Shown here piece by piece: positions 8,252 to 16,031 of a stretch of 64,000 nt of DNA (the first letter of the stretch is position 1; every line of letters starts with the position of its first letter). The notes under the pieces are model-generated. The model had not been told where the DNA came from, did no database searches, and was given only the letters and a program-made list of their open reading frames with translations. The stretch lies in the NCBI GenBank assembly GCA_964577375.1, contig CAZNYW010000010.1, forward strand, positions 20,995-84,994, written 5' to 3'. Source of the DNA: DATKUC01 sp964577375 (GTDB lineage Bacteria > Spirochaetota > Spirochaetia > DSM-27196 > DATKUC01). Both the position numbers and the translations under genes were made by a program.

Positions 8252-9967
8252 TCACGTGCTTCCGACCGGCTTGGCCATTTTGGTCTTCGGCGGTTCCAGT
8301 ATCATGGCCGAGAGCGCCGCTCCGGCAGGTATCATCGGGAAGACGTTGTCCTCCTTTTCCACCTCGACGTCGATGACACAGGGCCCATCGTTGTAGGCGA
8401 GGGCGGAACCGATGATCCGCCGAACGTCCGCGCTTCTGCGGATCCTGAATCCCTTCGCGCCGTATGCCTCCGCGAGTTTCACGAAATCGGGGTTGCCCTC
8501 GAGGTCGACCCCGGAAAGACGATTCTCATAGAAGAGGTTCTGCCACTGCCGAACCATTCCCAGGTAACGGTTGTTGATAATGAGCACCTTGATGGGGAGC
8601 TTGTGAATCACCGCCGTTGCGAGCTCACTCAAGGTCATCTGAAAGCCGCCGTCGCCAACAACGGCAATGACCAGCTCGTTCGGATGGGCAAACTGCACCC
8701 CGATCGCCGCCGGAAAGCCGAAACCCATTGTTCCGGCACCGCCGGAGCTGATCCAGTGGTAGCGGTCATCGGTTCGATAGTATTGCGCCGCCCACATCTG
8801 ATGCTGGCCAACATCCGTGGTGACGTAGGCTTTGCCCTTCGTCTGGCCAAAGATTTCGTCGATCGCGTGCTGCGCCTTCAGCTTGCCGCCCTTCTTGTAC
8901 TTCAGCGGATGCAGTTTCTTCCACCGGTCGATCTGCTTCAGCCAGTCGGAGGTATCTCCCTTCCGAGTGATCGCGCTCAGCGCCTCGACAACGTTTCGTG
9001 CGTCGCCCACGATGGGCACGTCCACGGCGATCATCTTGTTTATTTCGGCCGGATCGATGTCGATATGGATCTTCTTCGCGTCGACGCAGAACTCATCCGG
9101 CTTGCCGATGATCCGGTCATCCCATCGTGATCCGATGGACATGATGAGATCGCAATCCGTGACCGCCATGTTTGCGTATGCGGTTCCGTGCATACCGAGC
9201 ATCCCAAGGCTCAACGTATGAGTTTCGGGAAAACAACCCTTCCCCAGAAGCGTGTTGGTGACCGGGATCTGGAGCTTTTCCGCGAGATAGGTTACCGCCT
9301 TCTCGGCGCCGGAGATCACCGCGCCGTGGCCCACGAGAAAGACCGGTCGGCGCGCCCGCTCGAGCAGCCGCGCGGCCTCGGCAATTGCATCCGGGTCTCC
9401 CTCTTCCGGAACATGGTACCCTGGCAGATGGAAGGGCTCCTTGTAATCGGGCTCCACCGTGGCGCTGGAAACGTCCTTGGGTACGTCGATGAGGACGGGC
9501 CCGGGCCTGCCGGTCTGCGAAATGTGAAAGGCCTCGCGGACCATTCGCGCCACGTCGGAAACGTTCTTCACCAGGTAGGAGTGTTTGACAACCGGAAAGG
9601 AGATTCCCGTTACGTCGGCCTCCTGAAAGGCGTCCATTCCAAGCATCGACGACACCGACTGCCCCGTGATGATGATCATCGGGACCGAATCCATATGTGC
9701 GGTCAGAATTCCTGTAATGGTATTGGTCGCTCCCGGCCCGGAGGTAACCAGTACTACTCCAGGTTTACCGGTCGACCGGGCATATCCGTCGGCCATGTGC
9801 GCTGCGCCCTGTTCGTGCCGCGTCAGGACCAGCTTTATGGGAGAGTCCACGAGCGCGTCGAAAATGGGGATTGCGGCGCCGCCCGGAAGTCCAAAGATGT
9901 ATTCCACATCGAACTGCTGTATCACTTCTACGATAATCTGCGCTCCGGTACGTTCTGTCTTGCTCAT
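8252..9967 (-). CDS. ilvB: Acetolactate synthase large (catalytic) subunit
   Basis: Thiamine-diphosphate enzyme that condenses two pyruvates, or pyruvate with 2-ketobutyrate, in the first step of valine/leucine/isoleucine synthesis. The 571-residue protein has the catalytic Glu (E52 in TRHEQGAAHMADGYAR), the central Rossmann domain and the ThDP/Mg2+ motif GDGGFQMTLSEL...NN. The length is normal. A GGGAGG site precedes the ATG. It heads the operon ilvB-ilvN-pgl. Confidence 0.96.
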   Translation of the reverse strand: MSKTERTGAQIIVEVIQQFDVEYIFGLPGGAAIPIFDALVDSPIKLVLTRHEQGAAHMADGYARSTGKPGVVLVTSGPGATNTITGILTAHMDSVPMIIITGQSVSSMLGMDAFQEADVTGISFPVVKHSYLVKNVSDVARMVREAFHISQTGRPGPVLIDVPKDVSSATVEPDYKEPFHLPGYHVPEEGDPDAIAEAARLLERARRPVFLVGHGAVISGAEKAVTYLAEKLQIPVTNTLLGKGCFPETHTLSLGMLGMHGTAYANMAVTDCDLIMSIGSRWDDRIIGKPDEFCVDAKKIHIDIDPAEINKMIAVDVPIVGDARNVVEALSAITRKGDTSDWLKQIDRWKKLHPLKYKKGGKLKAQHAIDEIFGQTKGKAYVTTDVGQHQMWAAQYYRTDDRYHWISSGGAGTMGFGFPAAIGVQFAHPNELVIAVVGDGGFQMTLSELATAVIHKLPIKVLIINNRYLGMVRQWQNLFYENRLSGVDLEGNPDFVKLAEAYGAKGFRIRRSADVRRIIGSALAYNDGPCVIDVEVEKEDNVFPMIPAGAALSAMILEPPKTKMAKPVGST

Positions 9968-10490
9968 CTGATAACCTCCCCAGTCAGGGTCTCTGAATAA
10001 AAGAAAATAACACTAACTTCACAATCATGTCAATAAGTAGGCCCGATTGTTTGCAAAAATTCTTCGCAATTCCATGTCGCAATGAAAAGTGGCCTTTAAT
10101 ACAGTTGAATTTCCGGTCCTTTCTGTTTGACTTCTGAATAATCGCACTCTTTGACGTAAATTGTACGAACGCATGAATACAGGCCGCACCGCAAAATGTC
10201 CGATCGAGGCGGTTTGAACGCCAAATTGACACCAAACAACCGTAACGAGCGACCGGGATCTCCGACTATCAGGCAAAAAGCCGCTAATCTCGGTCATTCG
10301 CGATCAGAAATACCCGTCGAGAAATCGCCTGAGCCCTTTCTTGACCGATTCATCCGGATATTCGCCGAATCCGATCCGAACCGGTCACCTACCGCCGTAT
10401 GAGCCGAAAGCTGATCACGCACTCCCTCAAATTCAGTATACTGTCAACCGCGGGTTCCCGGATCACATGTCCGGTCTCAGGAGGTTCTGT
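9968..10490. other. Divergent intergenic region between ilvB and crtI
   Basis: This 523-base gap is the longest gene-free stretch in the window. The part at about 10000-10240 is clearly more AT-rich than its surroundings and holds the ilvB promoter. The rest must hold the crtI promoter; a TATACT box at about 10436-10441 is the best candidate but has no good -35. I found no RNA gene and no convincing ORF. One 26-codon minus-strand run (10304-10384) has a protein-like sequence but no start codon. Confidence 0.5.
10004..10033 (-). promoter_or_regulatory. Predicted ilvB promoter
   Basis: On the minus strand a perfect -35 TTGACA (10028-10033), an 18-base spacer and a -10 TATTTT (10004-10009). Transcription would start about 30 bases before the ilvB ATG. 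That leader is too short for a T-box or attenuation peptide, so regulation by leader RNA is unlikely. Confidence 0.55.
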
Positions 10491-11972
10491 TTGACGAAAG
10501 AGGTGTGCGTTGTCGGCGGCGGAATCGGAGGGTTGGCCGCCTCATCCTTTCTCGCTGCGAGCGGTTTTCACGTTACACTGCTGGAAAAGAACGGCTCACT
10601 TGGCGGCCGCGCACGCGTCTGGCGCGAAAAAGGATACCTTTTCGACATGGGACCTTCCTGGTATCTGATGCCGGAGGTCTTCGAAGCTTTCTTCAGCCGT
10701 TTCGGCCGCAGCCGTTCTGATTACTACGACATCTACCGCCTCGATCCCTACTATCGTGTCTTTTTCGAAAACAGCGAATCAGTGGACATCACCGGCGACC
10801 TGGATCGAACGTGTGCGACCTTCGAACGAATGGAGCCGGGCGGGGCAAACAAGCTGCGTCGATATCTCGAGGAGGCCCGCTACAAATACGATGTCGCGAT
10901 GCGACGCTTTCTCTACCGTGACTACCGCTCGATCGGCGATTTCTTCAATCGGGAACTGCTCATCGAAGGGATGAAGCTCCACATATTCCAGAGTCTCGAT
11001 CGGTATGTCGGCAGGTTCTTCTCCGACCTCCGCGCGAAACAGATTCTGCAGTACGCAATGGTCTTTCTCGGCAGCAGTCCGTCAAACGTTCCCGCTCTCT
11101 ATTCGATAATGTCTCACGTCGACATGAATCTCGGCGTCTTCTTTCCACGGGGCGGCATGACGGCGCTCGTCGAGGGGATGGCACGCCTGGCAGCAGAGTT
11201 GGGCGTCGAAATTCGAACCGGTACCGAGGTGACGCGTATCCTGACGCGCAACGGCCGGGTGTCCGGCGTCGTAGCCGGTGAAAGGGAGCTCACCACCGAC
11301 GCGGTGCTCGTCAATGCAGACTACCATCATGCCGAGACCGCTCTGCTTCCCGCGGAGCACCGCAGCTACTCGCCGCGATACTGGGAAAAAAGGATTCTCG
11401 CACCTTCGATGTTCATCATCTACCTCGGGCTCAAGCGAAAGCTTCGCTCGGTAGTCCACCACAACCTCTACTTCTCGAACCGATGGGAAGACCACTTCGC
11501 GACGATCTTCGACAAGCCTTCCTGGCCGGAAAACCCCTGCTACTATGTCAGCTGCGCCTCATATGACGACGCGGCGGTGGCTCCGCCCGGCCATGAGAAC
11601 GTCTTTTTTCTGGTTCCGGTGGCGCCGGGGCTCGAAGACCGCGATGAGACTCGCGAACGGTTCGCGGAGCAAGTGCTGGATCACTTCGAATCGATCACCG
11701 GTGAGCGCATCCGGGACGCGATAGAGGTGCGGCGCATCTATTCACATCGCGATTTTTCGGCCGACTATCGTGCGTTCAAGGGTACGGCCCTCGGTCTGGC
11801 CCACACGCTTTTTCAGACTGCAATCTTCCGGCCCGCGATGAGGAGCAGGCGGCTGCCGAACCTCTACTACGCCGGCCAGTACACTCACCCCGGCGTAGGG
11901 GTGCCGATGACGCTGATTGCGGCTCAGGTTGCGGCTGATCGTTTTGCGCGCGAACAGAACGGAGAACGCTGA
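10491..11972 (+). CDS. crtI: Phytoene desaturase-family carotenoid oxidoreductase
   Basis: An FAD-dependent CrtI-type desaturase or isomerase of 493 residues, acting on phytoene or a related carotenoid at the membrane. The dinucleotide-binding motif is at the very start (VCVVGGGIGGLAAS...LLEKN), followed by GGRARVWREKGYLFDMGPSW. The C-terminal signature reads LPNLYYAGQYTHPGVGVPM. A TTG start at 10491 is chosen because a perfect AGGAGG lies 6 bases upstream and because it puts the FAD motif at the N-terminus; the longer ATG-started frame from 10341 has no support. Its TGA overlaps the ATG of the GGPP synthase gene. Confidence 0.88.
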   Translation: MTKEVCVVGGGIGGLAASSFLAASGFHVTLLEKNGSLGGRARVWREKGYLFDMGPSWYLMPEVFEAFFSRFGRSRSDYYDIYRLDPYYRVFFENSESVDITGDLDRTCATFERMEPGGANKLRRYLEEARYKYDVAMRRFLYRDYRSIGDFFNRELLIEGMKLHIFQSLDRYVGRFFSDLRAKQILQYAMVFLGSSPSNVPALYSIMSHVDMNLGVFFPRGGMTALVEGMARLAAELGVEIRTGTEVTRILTRNGRVSGVVAGERELTTDAVLVNADYHHAETALLPAEHRSYSPRYWEKRILAPSMFIIYLGLKRKLRSVVHHNLYFSNRWEDHFATIFDKPSWPENPCYYVSCASYDDAAVAPPGHENVFFLVPVAPGLEDRDETRERFAEQVLDHFESITGERIRDAIEVRRIYSHRDFSADYRAFKGTALGLAHTLFQTAIFRPAMRSRRLPNLYYAGQYTHPGVGVPMTLIAAQVAADRFAREQNGER

Positions 11973-13072
11973 TGACATCGATCCTGTCCTACCTCGGGCA
12001 GCAGAAGGAGGTGATTGCGGGATTTCTCCGGCAATTCACTGAAAGCCGCCGGACCGCATTCGCCGACGTGAACAGATGGGGACCCGACCTGCTCGACCGT
12101 CTGTACGAGTTTGCATCCCGGGGAAAGATGATCCGGGGCGCACTGGTGATTCTTGCCGAATCGCTCTTTTCGAGCGGAAAACCGGCCGGCGCGCGGCAGG
12201 GCGCGAGCACAGACGCGGTCCGGGTAGCCGCCGCGCTCGAGCTGGTGCAGTCTTTCCTGCTCATCCATGACGACATAATGGATCAGGACTTCCTGCGCCG
12301 CGGAAGACCTTCGCTTTTCGCACAGTATTCCGAATCCCTCAGCACGGTTGCGCCCGATACGGAGGCCGCAGAGGCACGCCGTTTCGGCGAATCGATGGCG
12401 ATCTGCGCAGGAGACGTCGCAATGCTTCTCGCCTTCGAGCTTCTTGCGGAGCTCGACCGCCAAGACGAGCGCGGGACCGAAATCATTTCCCTCGCTGCAC
12501 GCGAAATCAGCTGGGTGGGTGTCGCGCAGATGAGCGATGTCTATCACAGTGCAACGCGTTTTCCTGCTTCCGAGGAGGAGATACTGTCGGTCTACCGCTA
12601 CAAGACGGGCCGGTACACCTTCTCGCTCCCGCTGAATCTCGGAGCGATCCTGGGCGGAGCCGGTCCTTCGGACCGTGCAAGACTGCTGGACCTGGGCGAG
12701 CAGCTGGGACTCCTCTTCCAGATCAAGGACGATGATCTGGGCATCTGGGGCAGCGAGGCACAGACCGGGAAACCTGTCGGTTCCGACATTGCCGAGGGAA
12801 AGCAGACGCTTCACCGGCTCTATCTCATTGCAGCAGTCCCGGAAAGCGAACGTGAACGGACTTCGACGCTCTTCGGCAGCGGAAGCTCCGAGGCGGCCGC
12901 CGAGGTCCGGGATCTCTTGACCGCCTACGGAGTCGAGGAACGGGTGCGCACCAGCATGCAGGAATGCGCCGAAAGGGCGCGCCAGATCATCTCGTCTCTC
13001 GAAGGGGTGGGGCAGTCGGGGCAGGCCCTGCTCCTGGAGCTGGTCGAGTACAATCTGGAACGGTTCGCGTGA
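11972..13072 (+). CDS. crtE: Polyprenyl diphosphate synthase (probable GGPP synthase)
   Basis: Trans-prenyltransferase of 366 residues that would make geranylgeranyl diphosphate for carotenoids. The first Asp-rich motif DDIMD is at residues 100-104, followed by an RRGRPS stretch. The second motif is KDDDLGIWG, where the last Asp of DDxxD is replaced by Gly, as in some family members, and KPVGSDIAEGK follows. Product chain length cannot be read with certainty from sequence, so the GGPP call rests on the carotenoid context. The ATG overlaps the crtI stop by one base, and the stop overlaps the next gene by four. Confidence 0.85.
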   Translation: MTSILSYLGQQKEVIAGFLRQFTESRRTAFADVNRWGPDLLDRLYEFASRGKMIRGALVILAESLFSSGKPAGARQGASTDAVRVAAALELVQSFLLIHDDIMDQDFLRRGRPSLFAQYSESLSTVAPDTEAAEARRFGESMAICAGDVAMLLAFELLAELDRQDERGTEIISLAAREISWVGVAQMSDVYHSATRFPASEEEILSVYRYKTGRYTFSLPLNLGAILGGAGPSDRARLLDLGEQLGLLFQIKDDDLGIWGSEAQTGKPVGSDIAEGKQTLHRLYLIAAVPESERERTSTLFGSGSSEAAAEVRDLLTAYGVEERVRTSMQECAERARQIISSLEGVGQSGQALLLELVEYNLERFA

Positions 13073-13752
13073 GAACGCGAGTTCCCTCCGCGGAAAGGGC
13101 TACCGCCGCCGCAATCGCCGCGGTCTATCTTGTCGGTGTCGCGGGACACCTGCTCCCGCCGCTGCAGCCGTTCATGAGAGCGGCAACGCCGCCCGTTCTG
13201 GCCCTGATGGGTCTGGTTGTGCTCGGCTGGGCGGTCGCCCGCAGCGGCCTTCGACTGCTTCTGTGGGTCGTCGTCACCTACCTGTGCACCTTCGCCCTGG
13301 AATCGATCGGCGTGCTCACCGGAAAGGTCTTCGGCGCCTACCATTACGGAACGGTTCTCGGGCCGATGCTCTTTGATGTACCGGTGGTAATCGGCTTCAA
13401 CTGGGTACTCGTCGTTCTGGGGGCGGTCAGTCTTGCCGAACGGATGAGCTCGCATGTCCTGCTCTCGTCGGTCTACGCCGCCTTCATGGCGGTGGTCTTC
13501 GATCTGGTCCTCGAACCGGTCGCGGTTTCTCTCGGTTACTGGAGCTGGCACGCGCAGCAGGGCCCGACGGTCGTTCTGCCGGCCGCGGCTCTCGTTCCTG
13601 CCCGGAACTTCGCCGCATGGTTTCTGATAAGCCTGGCCGCCGCGGCCGGCTACCGGGCACTCCGGCTTCAGCGCGAATCCCAACTACCGATACTGTACCT
13701 AGGAGTGCAGTTCGTCTTTTTTGCAGCGGTGCTCGCGGGGGTAATATTGTGA
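13069..13752 (+). CDS. cruF: CruF-like carotenoid hydratase (DUF422 membrane protein)
   Basis: A 227-residue membrane protein with about six to seven hydrophobic helices. It matches the CruF/DUF422 family, whose characterised members add water across the 1,2 double bond of acyclic carotenoid ends. Diagnostic stretches are LESIGVLTGKVFGAYHY, FDLVLEPVA and GYWSW, then PARNFAAWF. A GTG start at 13069 (GTGA overlap with crtE) is chosen over the earlier frame start because hydrophobic sequence follows directly. Spirochaeta aurantia and relatives are known to make 1'-hydroxytorulene-type pigments, which need such a step; linking this gene to that pigment is inference. Confidence 0.75.
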   Translation: MRTRVPSAERATAAAIAAVYLVGVAGHLLPPLQPFMRAATPPVLALMGLVVLGWAVARSGLRLLLWVVVTYLCTFALESIGVLTGKVFGAYHYGTVLGPMLFDVPVVIGFNWVLVVLGAVSLAERMSSHVLLSSVYAAFMAVVFDLVLEPVAVSLGYWSWHAQQGPTVVLPAAALVPARNFAAWFLISLAAAAGYRALRLQRESQLPILYLGVQFVFFAAVLAGVIL

Positions 13753-14399
13753 TCAAAGCGGTGATACTGGACGTCGACGGGGTGGTTGTCAACTCGGAGC
13801 CATTCATTCTCGAAGCGGCAACCAGGATGTTTCAGGAACGGGGAGTCGCTGTTTCGGCAGCCGACTTCGCCGGACTGGTTGGTGCGGGCGAAGACCGATT
13901 CATAGGCGAGGTCGCCGAAAAGCATGGACTCGCTCTTGAAATTGAGGCGGGAAAAAAGCGGACCTACGAGCTGTACGCGCAGATCATCCGCGACCGGATG
14001 AAACCGATCTCCGGCCTTCTGGACTTTCTCGAATTCTGTCGGGATCAGGGACTGAAAACTGCGCTTGCCTCTGCCTCGGACGCGGCAAAAGTCGACATCA
14101 ATCTGCGCGCCGCCGGTCTCGAACGGAGTCAGTTCGATTCGGTTCTGGACGCCACGGATGTGGTGCGCAAGAAGCCCTTTCCGGACGTCTATCTGCGTAC
14201 CGCGATCCTGCTCGGCGTGTCGCCAACTGCCTGTCTGGTGCTGGAGGACGCAGTGAACGGGGTCAAGGCTGCGGTTGCCGCCGGGACGCGCTGCATCGGC
14301 ATTACCACCGCCTTCGGCGCAGACGAACTACGCGCGGCCGGCGCCACCTGGACCGCTACCGATTTCAACGATATTCCGGCTGAAGCACTTTCGTGGTGA
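13749..14399 (+). CDS. HAD-superfamily phosphatase/phosphomutase
   Basis: A 216-residue HAD hydrolase of the beta-phosphoglucomutase-like subgroup. Motif I is DVDGVVVNSEP (nucleophile D8, acid/base D10), followed by a helical cap. Motif II is LASASDA, the motif III Lys is in RKKPFPDVYL, and motif IV reads VLEDAVNGVKAA. The GTG start forms a GTGA overlap with the cruF stop, so it belongs to the carotenoid operon by position, but a role there (for example releasing a phosphate from a sugar or isoprenoid) is unproven. The substrate cannot be told from sequence. Confidence 0.82.
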   Translation: MIKAVILDVDGVVVNSEPFILEAATRMFQERGVAVSAADFAGLVGAGEDRFIGEVAEKHGLALEIEAGKKRTYELYAQIIRDRMKPISGLLDFLEFCRDQGLKTALASASDAAKVDINLRAAGLERSQFDSVLDATDVVRKKPFPDVYLRTAILLGVSPTACLVLEDAVNGVKAAVAAGTRCIGITTAFGADELRAAGATWTATDFNDIPAEALSW

Positions 14400-14410
14400 G
14401 CAGAACCGCC

Positions 14411-14427
14411 CGGCTCAGCGGGAGCCG
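14411..14427. terminator. Small hairpin between convergent HAD and pdxT genes
   Basis: A 6-bp GC stem (14411-14416 with 14422-14427) spans the pdxT stop codon, just past the HAD gene stop. There is no T tract, so action as a terminator is uncertain. Confidence 0.3.
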
Positions 14428-14996
14428 ACGTTCTCGGCAGAGCCGAGGAAGATTGCATGAAGCCGGCCGTCGCCGGCAAGCTCCGGATGGAAGGTAGCCA
14501 CGAGCAGATTCCCCTGTCGTACCACCACCGGCCGATCCTCGAAGGTTCCCAGCACCTCGACGCCGGGGCCGACCGCGGTGATGATCGGCGCGCGGATGAA
14601 TACGCCGCGAACCGGATCACCTGAGATCGACGGGACCTCCACGTCGGCTTCGAAGCTTTCGATCTGGCGGCCGTAGGCGTTGCGCGTCACCGCGATATCC
14701 ATCACGCCGAGACGATCCTGATCGCTGCCCTCGATCTCCCTCGCGAGAAGGATCGCGCCCGCACACGTCCCGAAGACCGGCATACCCTCGGCGATGCGCC
14801 TGCGAATCGGTTCCATGAGATCAAAACGGGTCAGCAGCTTGCCGATCGTCGTGCTCTCACCGCCGGGAATGACAAGACCGTCGACCGCCGAAACCTCCTC
14901 AGAAGTTCGCACGTAACGAACATGACTTCCCATGGAGAGGAGGAGCTCATAGTGCCGCTGAAAATCGCCCTGGAAGGCGAGTACGCCAATCGTCAT
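14415..14996 (-). CDS. pdxT: Pyridoxal 5'-phosphate synthase glutaminase subunit PdxT
   Basis: A class-I glutaminase that feeds ammonia to PdxS in the DXP-independent vitamin B6 pathway. The product is 193 residues from the chosen ATG at 14996. It has the family opening MTIGVLAFQGDF, the PGGEST motif, the nucleophile elbow GTCAGAILLA (C78) and the C-terminal His/Glu pair in TFHPELAGDGRLH. A GTG at 15038, overlapping the pdxS stop, would add 14 residues that the family lacks; it cannot be excluded because the ATG has only a weak ribosome site. Coupled to pdxS. Confidence 0.93.
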   Translation of the reverse strand: MTIGVLAFQGDFQRHYELLLSMGSHVRYVRTSEEVSAVDGLVIPGGESTTIGKLLTRFDLMEPIRRRIAEGMPVFGTCAGAILLAREIEGSDQDRLGVMDIAVTRNAYGRQIESFEADVEVPSISGDPVRGVFIRAPIITAVGPGVEVLGTFEDRPVVVRQGNLLVATFHPELAGDGRLHAIFLGSAENVGSR

Positions 14997-15034
14997 CTTT
15001 CGCGTGCGTTTGTTCCGCGGGTCGACCGCGCAGG

Positions 15035-15940
15035 TCACCAGCCGCGGACTGCGAGACGAGCTTCGGGCGCCATTTCCCCGACGCTGATGCTGCGCATCGG
15101 CTCGCCGAGATCCATGGAGATTTCCGCGAGCTTGTCCGGATCGTTGAAATAGGCCACGCCCTCGACAATCGCCTTTGCACGTTTCGCAGGGTTGTCGGAC
15201 TTGAAGATTCCCGAACCGACGAACACCGCTTCCGCGCCAAGCTGAACCATCAACGCCGCATCGGCGGGGGTGGCAACGCCGCCTGCCGAGAAGTTCGGAA
15301 CCGGCAGCTTGCCGGTTTTCGCAAGCTCAATTACCAGGTCGTACGGAGCGCCGAGATTTTTCGCCTCGGTCATCAGCTCCTCTGCCGGAAGGCTCTGCAG
15401 CCTGCGGATTCCGTCCACAACCGCCCGCATATGCCGTACTGCCTCGATGATGTCACCCGTGCCGGCTTCGCCCTTCGTCCGTATCATCGATGCGCCCTCG
15501 CCGATTCTCCGAAGGGCCTCGCCCAGATCGCGGCAGCCGCAGACGAACGGCACTCGAAATTCGTGCTTGTTGACATGAAACTTGTCATCCGCCGGCGTCA
15601 GGACCTCACTCTCGTCGATGAAATCGACGCCGAGTGACTGAAGGATCTGCGCCTCGACGAAGTGGCCGATCCGGCACTTTGCCATCACGGGTATTGTGAC
15701 CGACTTCTGAATTTCCACAATCTTCTTCGGATCCGACATGCGGGCGACGCCGCCGTGGGCACGGATGTCCGCGGGAACGCGCTCGAGCGCCATGACGGCC
15801 TGCGCGCCGGCATCCTGTGCGATCTTGGCCTGTTCTGCGTCGGTGACATCCATGATGACGCCGCCTTTCAGCATTTCTGCAAGTCCCACCTTGGTTCGCC
15901 AGGTGGATTTCTGTCTTTCTGACCAGAGCAAATCACTCAT
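15035..15940 (-). CDS. pdxS: Pyridoxal 5'-phosphate synthase lyase subunit PdxS
   Basis: Synthase subunit that assembles PLP from ribose 5-phosphate, glyceraldehyde 3-phosphate and ammonia. It is highly conserved: LKGGVIMDV, ALERVPADIRAHGGVARMSDP, VMAKCRIGHFVEA, FVCGCRDLGEALRRI, RTKGEAGTG. From the ATG at 15940 it has 301 residues against about 294 usual. An in-frame TTG at 15976 with an AGGAGGG site would add 12 hydrophobic residues unlike the family. That same TTG forms the -35 box of a good promoter, so I favour the ATG and a leaderless transcript. Forms an operon with pdxT and diverges from yggS. Confidence 0.94.
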   Translation of the reverse strand: MSDLLWSERQKSTWRTKVGLAEMLKGGVIMDVTDAEQAKIAQDAGAQAVMALERVPADIRAHGGVARMSDPKKIVEIQKSVTIPVMAKCRIGHFVEAQILQSLGVDFIDESEVLTPADDKFHVNKHEFRVPFVCGCRDLGEALRRIGEGASMIRTKGEAGTGDIIEAVRHMRAVVDGIRRLQSLPAEELMTEAKNLGAPYDLVIELAKTGKLPVPNFSAGGVATPADAALMVQLGAEAVFVGSGIFKSDNPAKRAKAIVEGVAYFNDPDKLAEISMDLGEPMRSISVGEMAPEARLAVRGW

Positions 15941-15947
15941 AGGAAAA

Positions 15948-15976
15948 ATCGTAACCAGAAATATAACGTTGGTCAA
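15948..15976 (-). promoter_or_regulatory. Predicted leaderless promoter of pdxS
   Basis: On the minus strand TTGACC (15971-15976), a 17-base spacer and TACGAT (15948-15953). Only seven bases separate the -10 box from the ATG, so transcription should begin at or next to the start codon. Confidence 0.5.
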
Positions 15977-15996
15977 TATGAGCCCTCCTCCGGCCG

Positions 15997-16025
15997 TTCA
16001 CAGAAGGGCAGCCTCGTGATAGAGT
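15997..16025 (+). promoter_or_regulatory. Predicted leaderless promoter of yggS
   Basis: TTCACA (15997-16002), a 17-base spacer, TAGAGT (16020-16025), then six bases to the ATG at 16032. The -35 box lies only 20 bases from the divergent pdxS -35 box, so one regulator could cover both. Confidence 0.5.
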
Positions 16026-16031
16026 TGGGCC

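Noticed and set aside
10025..10297. Minus-strand ORFs of 83-90 codons in the ilvB-crtI gap
   Set aside because: They overlap each other and the ilvB promoter, have no ribosome site, and show no recognisable sequence.
10341..10490. N-terminal extension of crtI from an ATG at 10341
   Set aside because: The added 50 residues have no family counterpart, and the TTG at 10491 has a perfect AGGAGG at the right distance.
10399..10494. A 31-codon ORF whose TGA overlaps the TTG start of crtI (TTGA), as a possible leader peptide
   Set aside because: It has no ribosome site, its composition is not protein-like, and the best -10 box for crtI lies inside it.
13617..13748. Upstream extension of the HAD hydrolase
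   Set aside because: It overlaps cruF in another frame; motif I lies right after the GTG at 13749, which makes a GTGA overlap like its neighbours.
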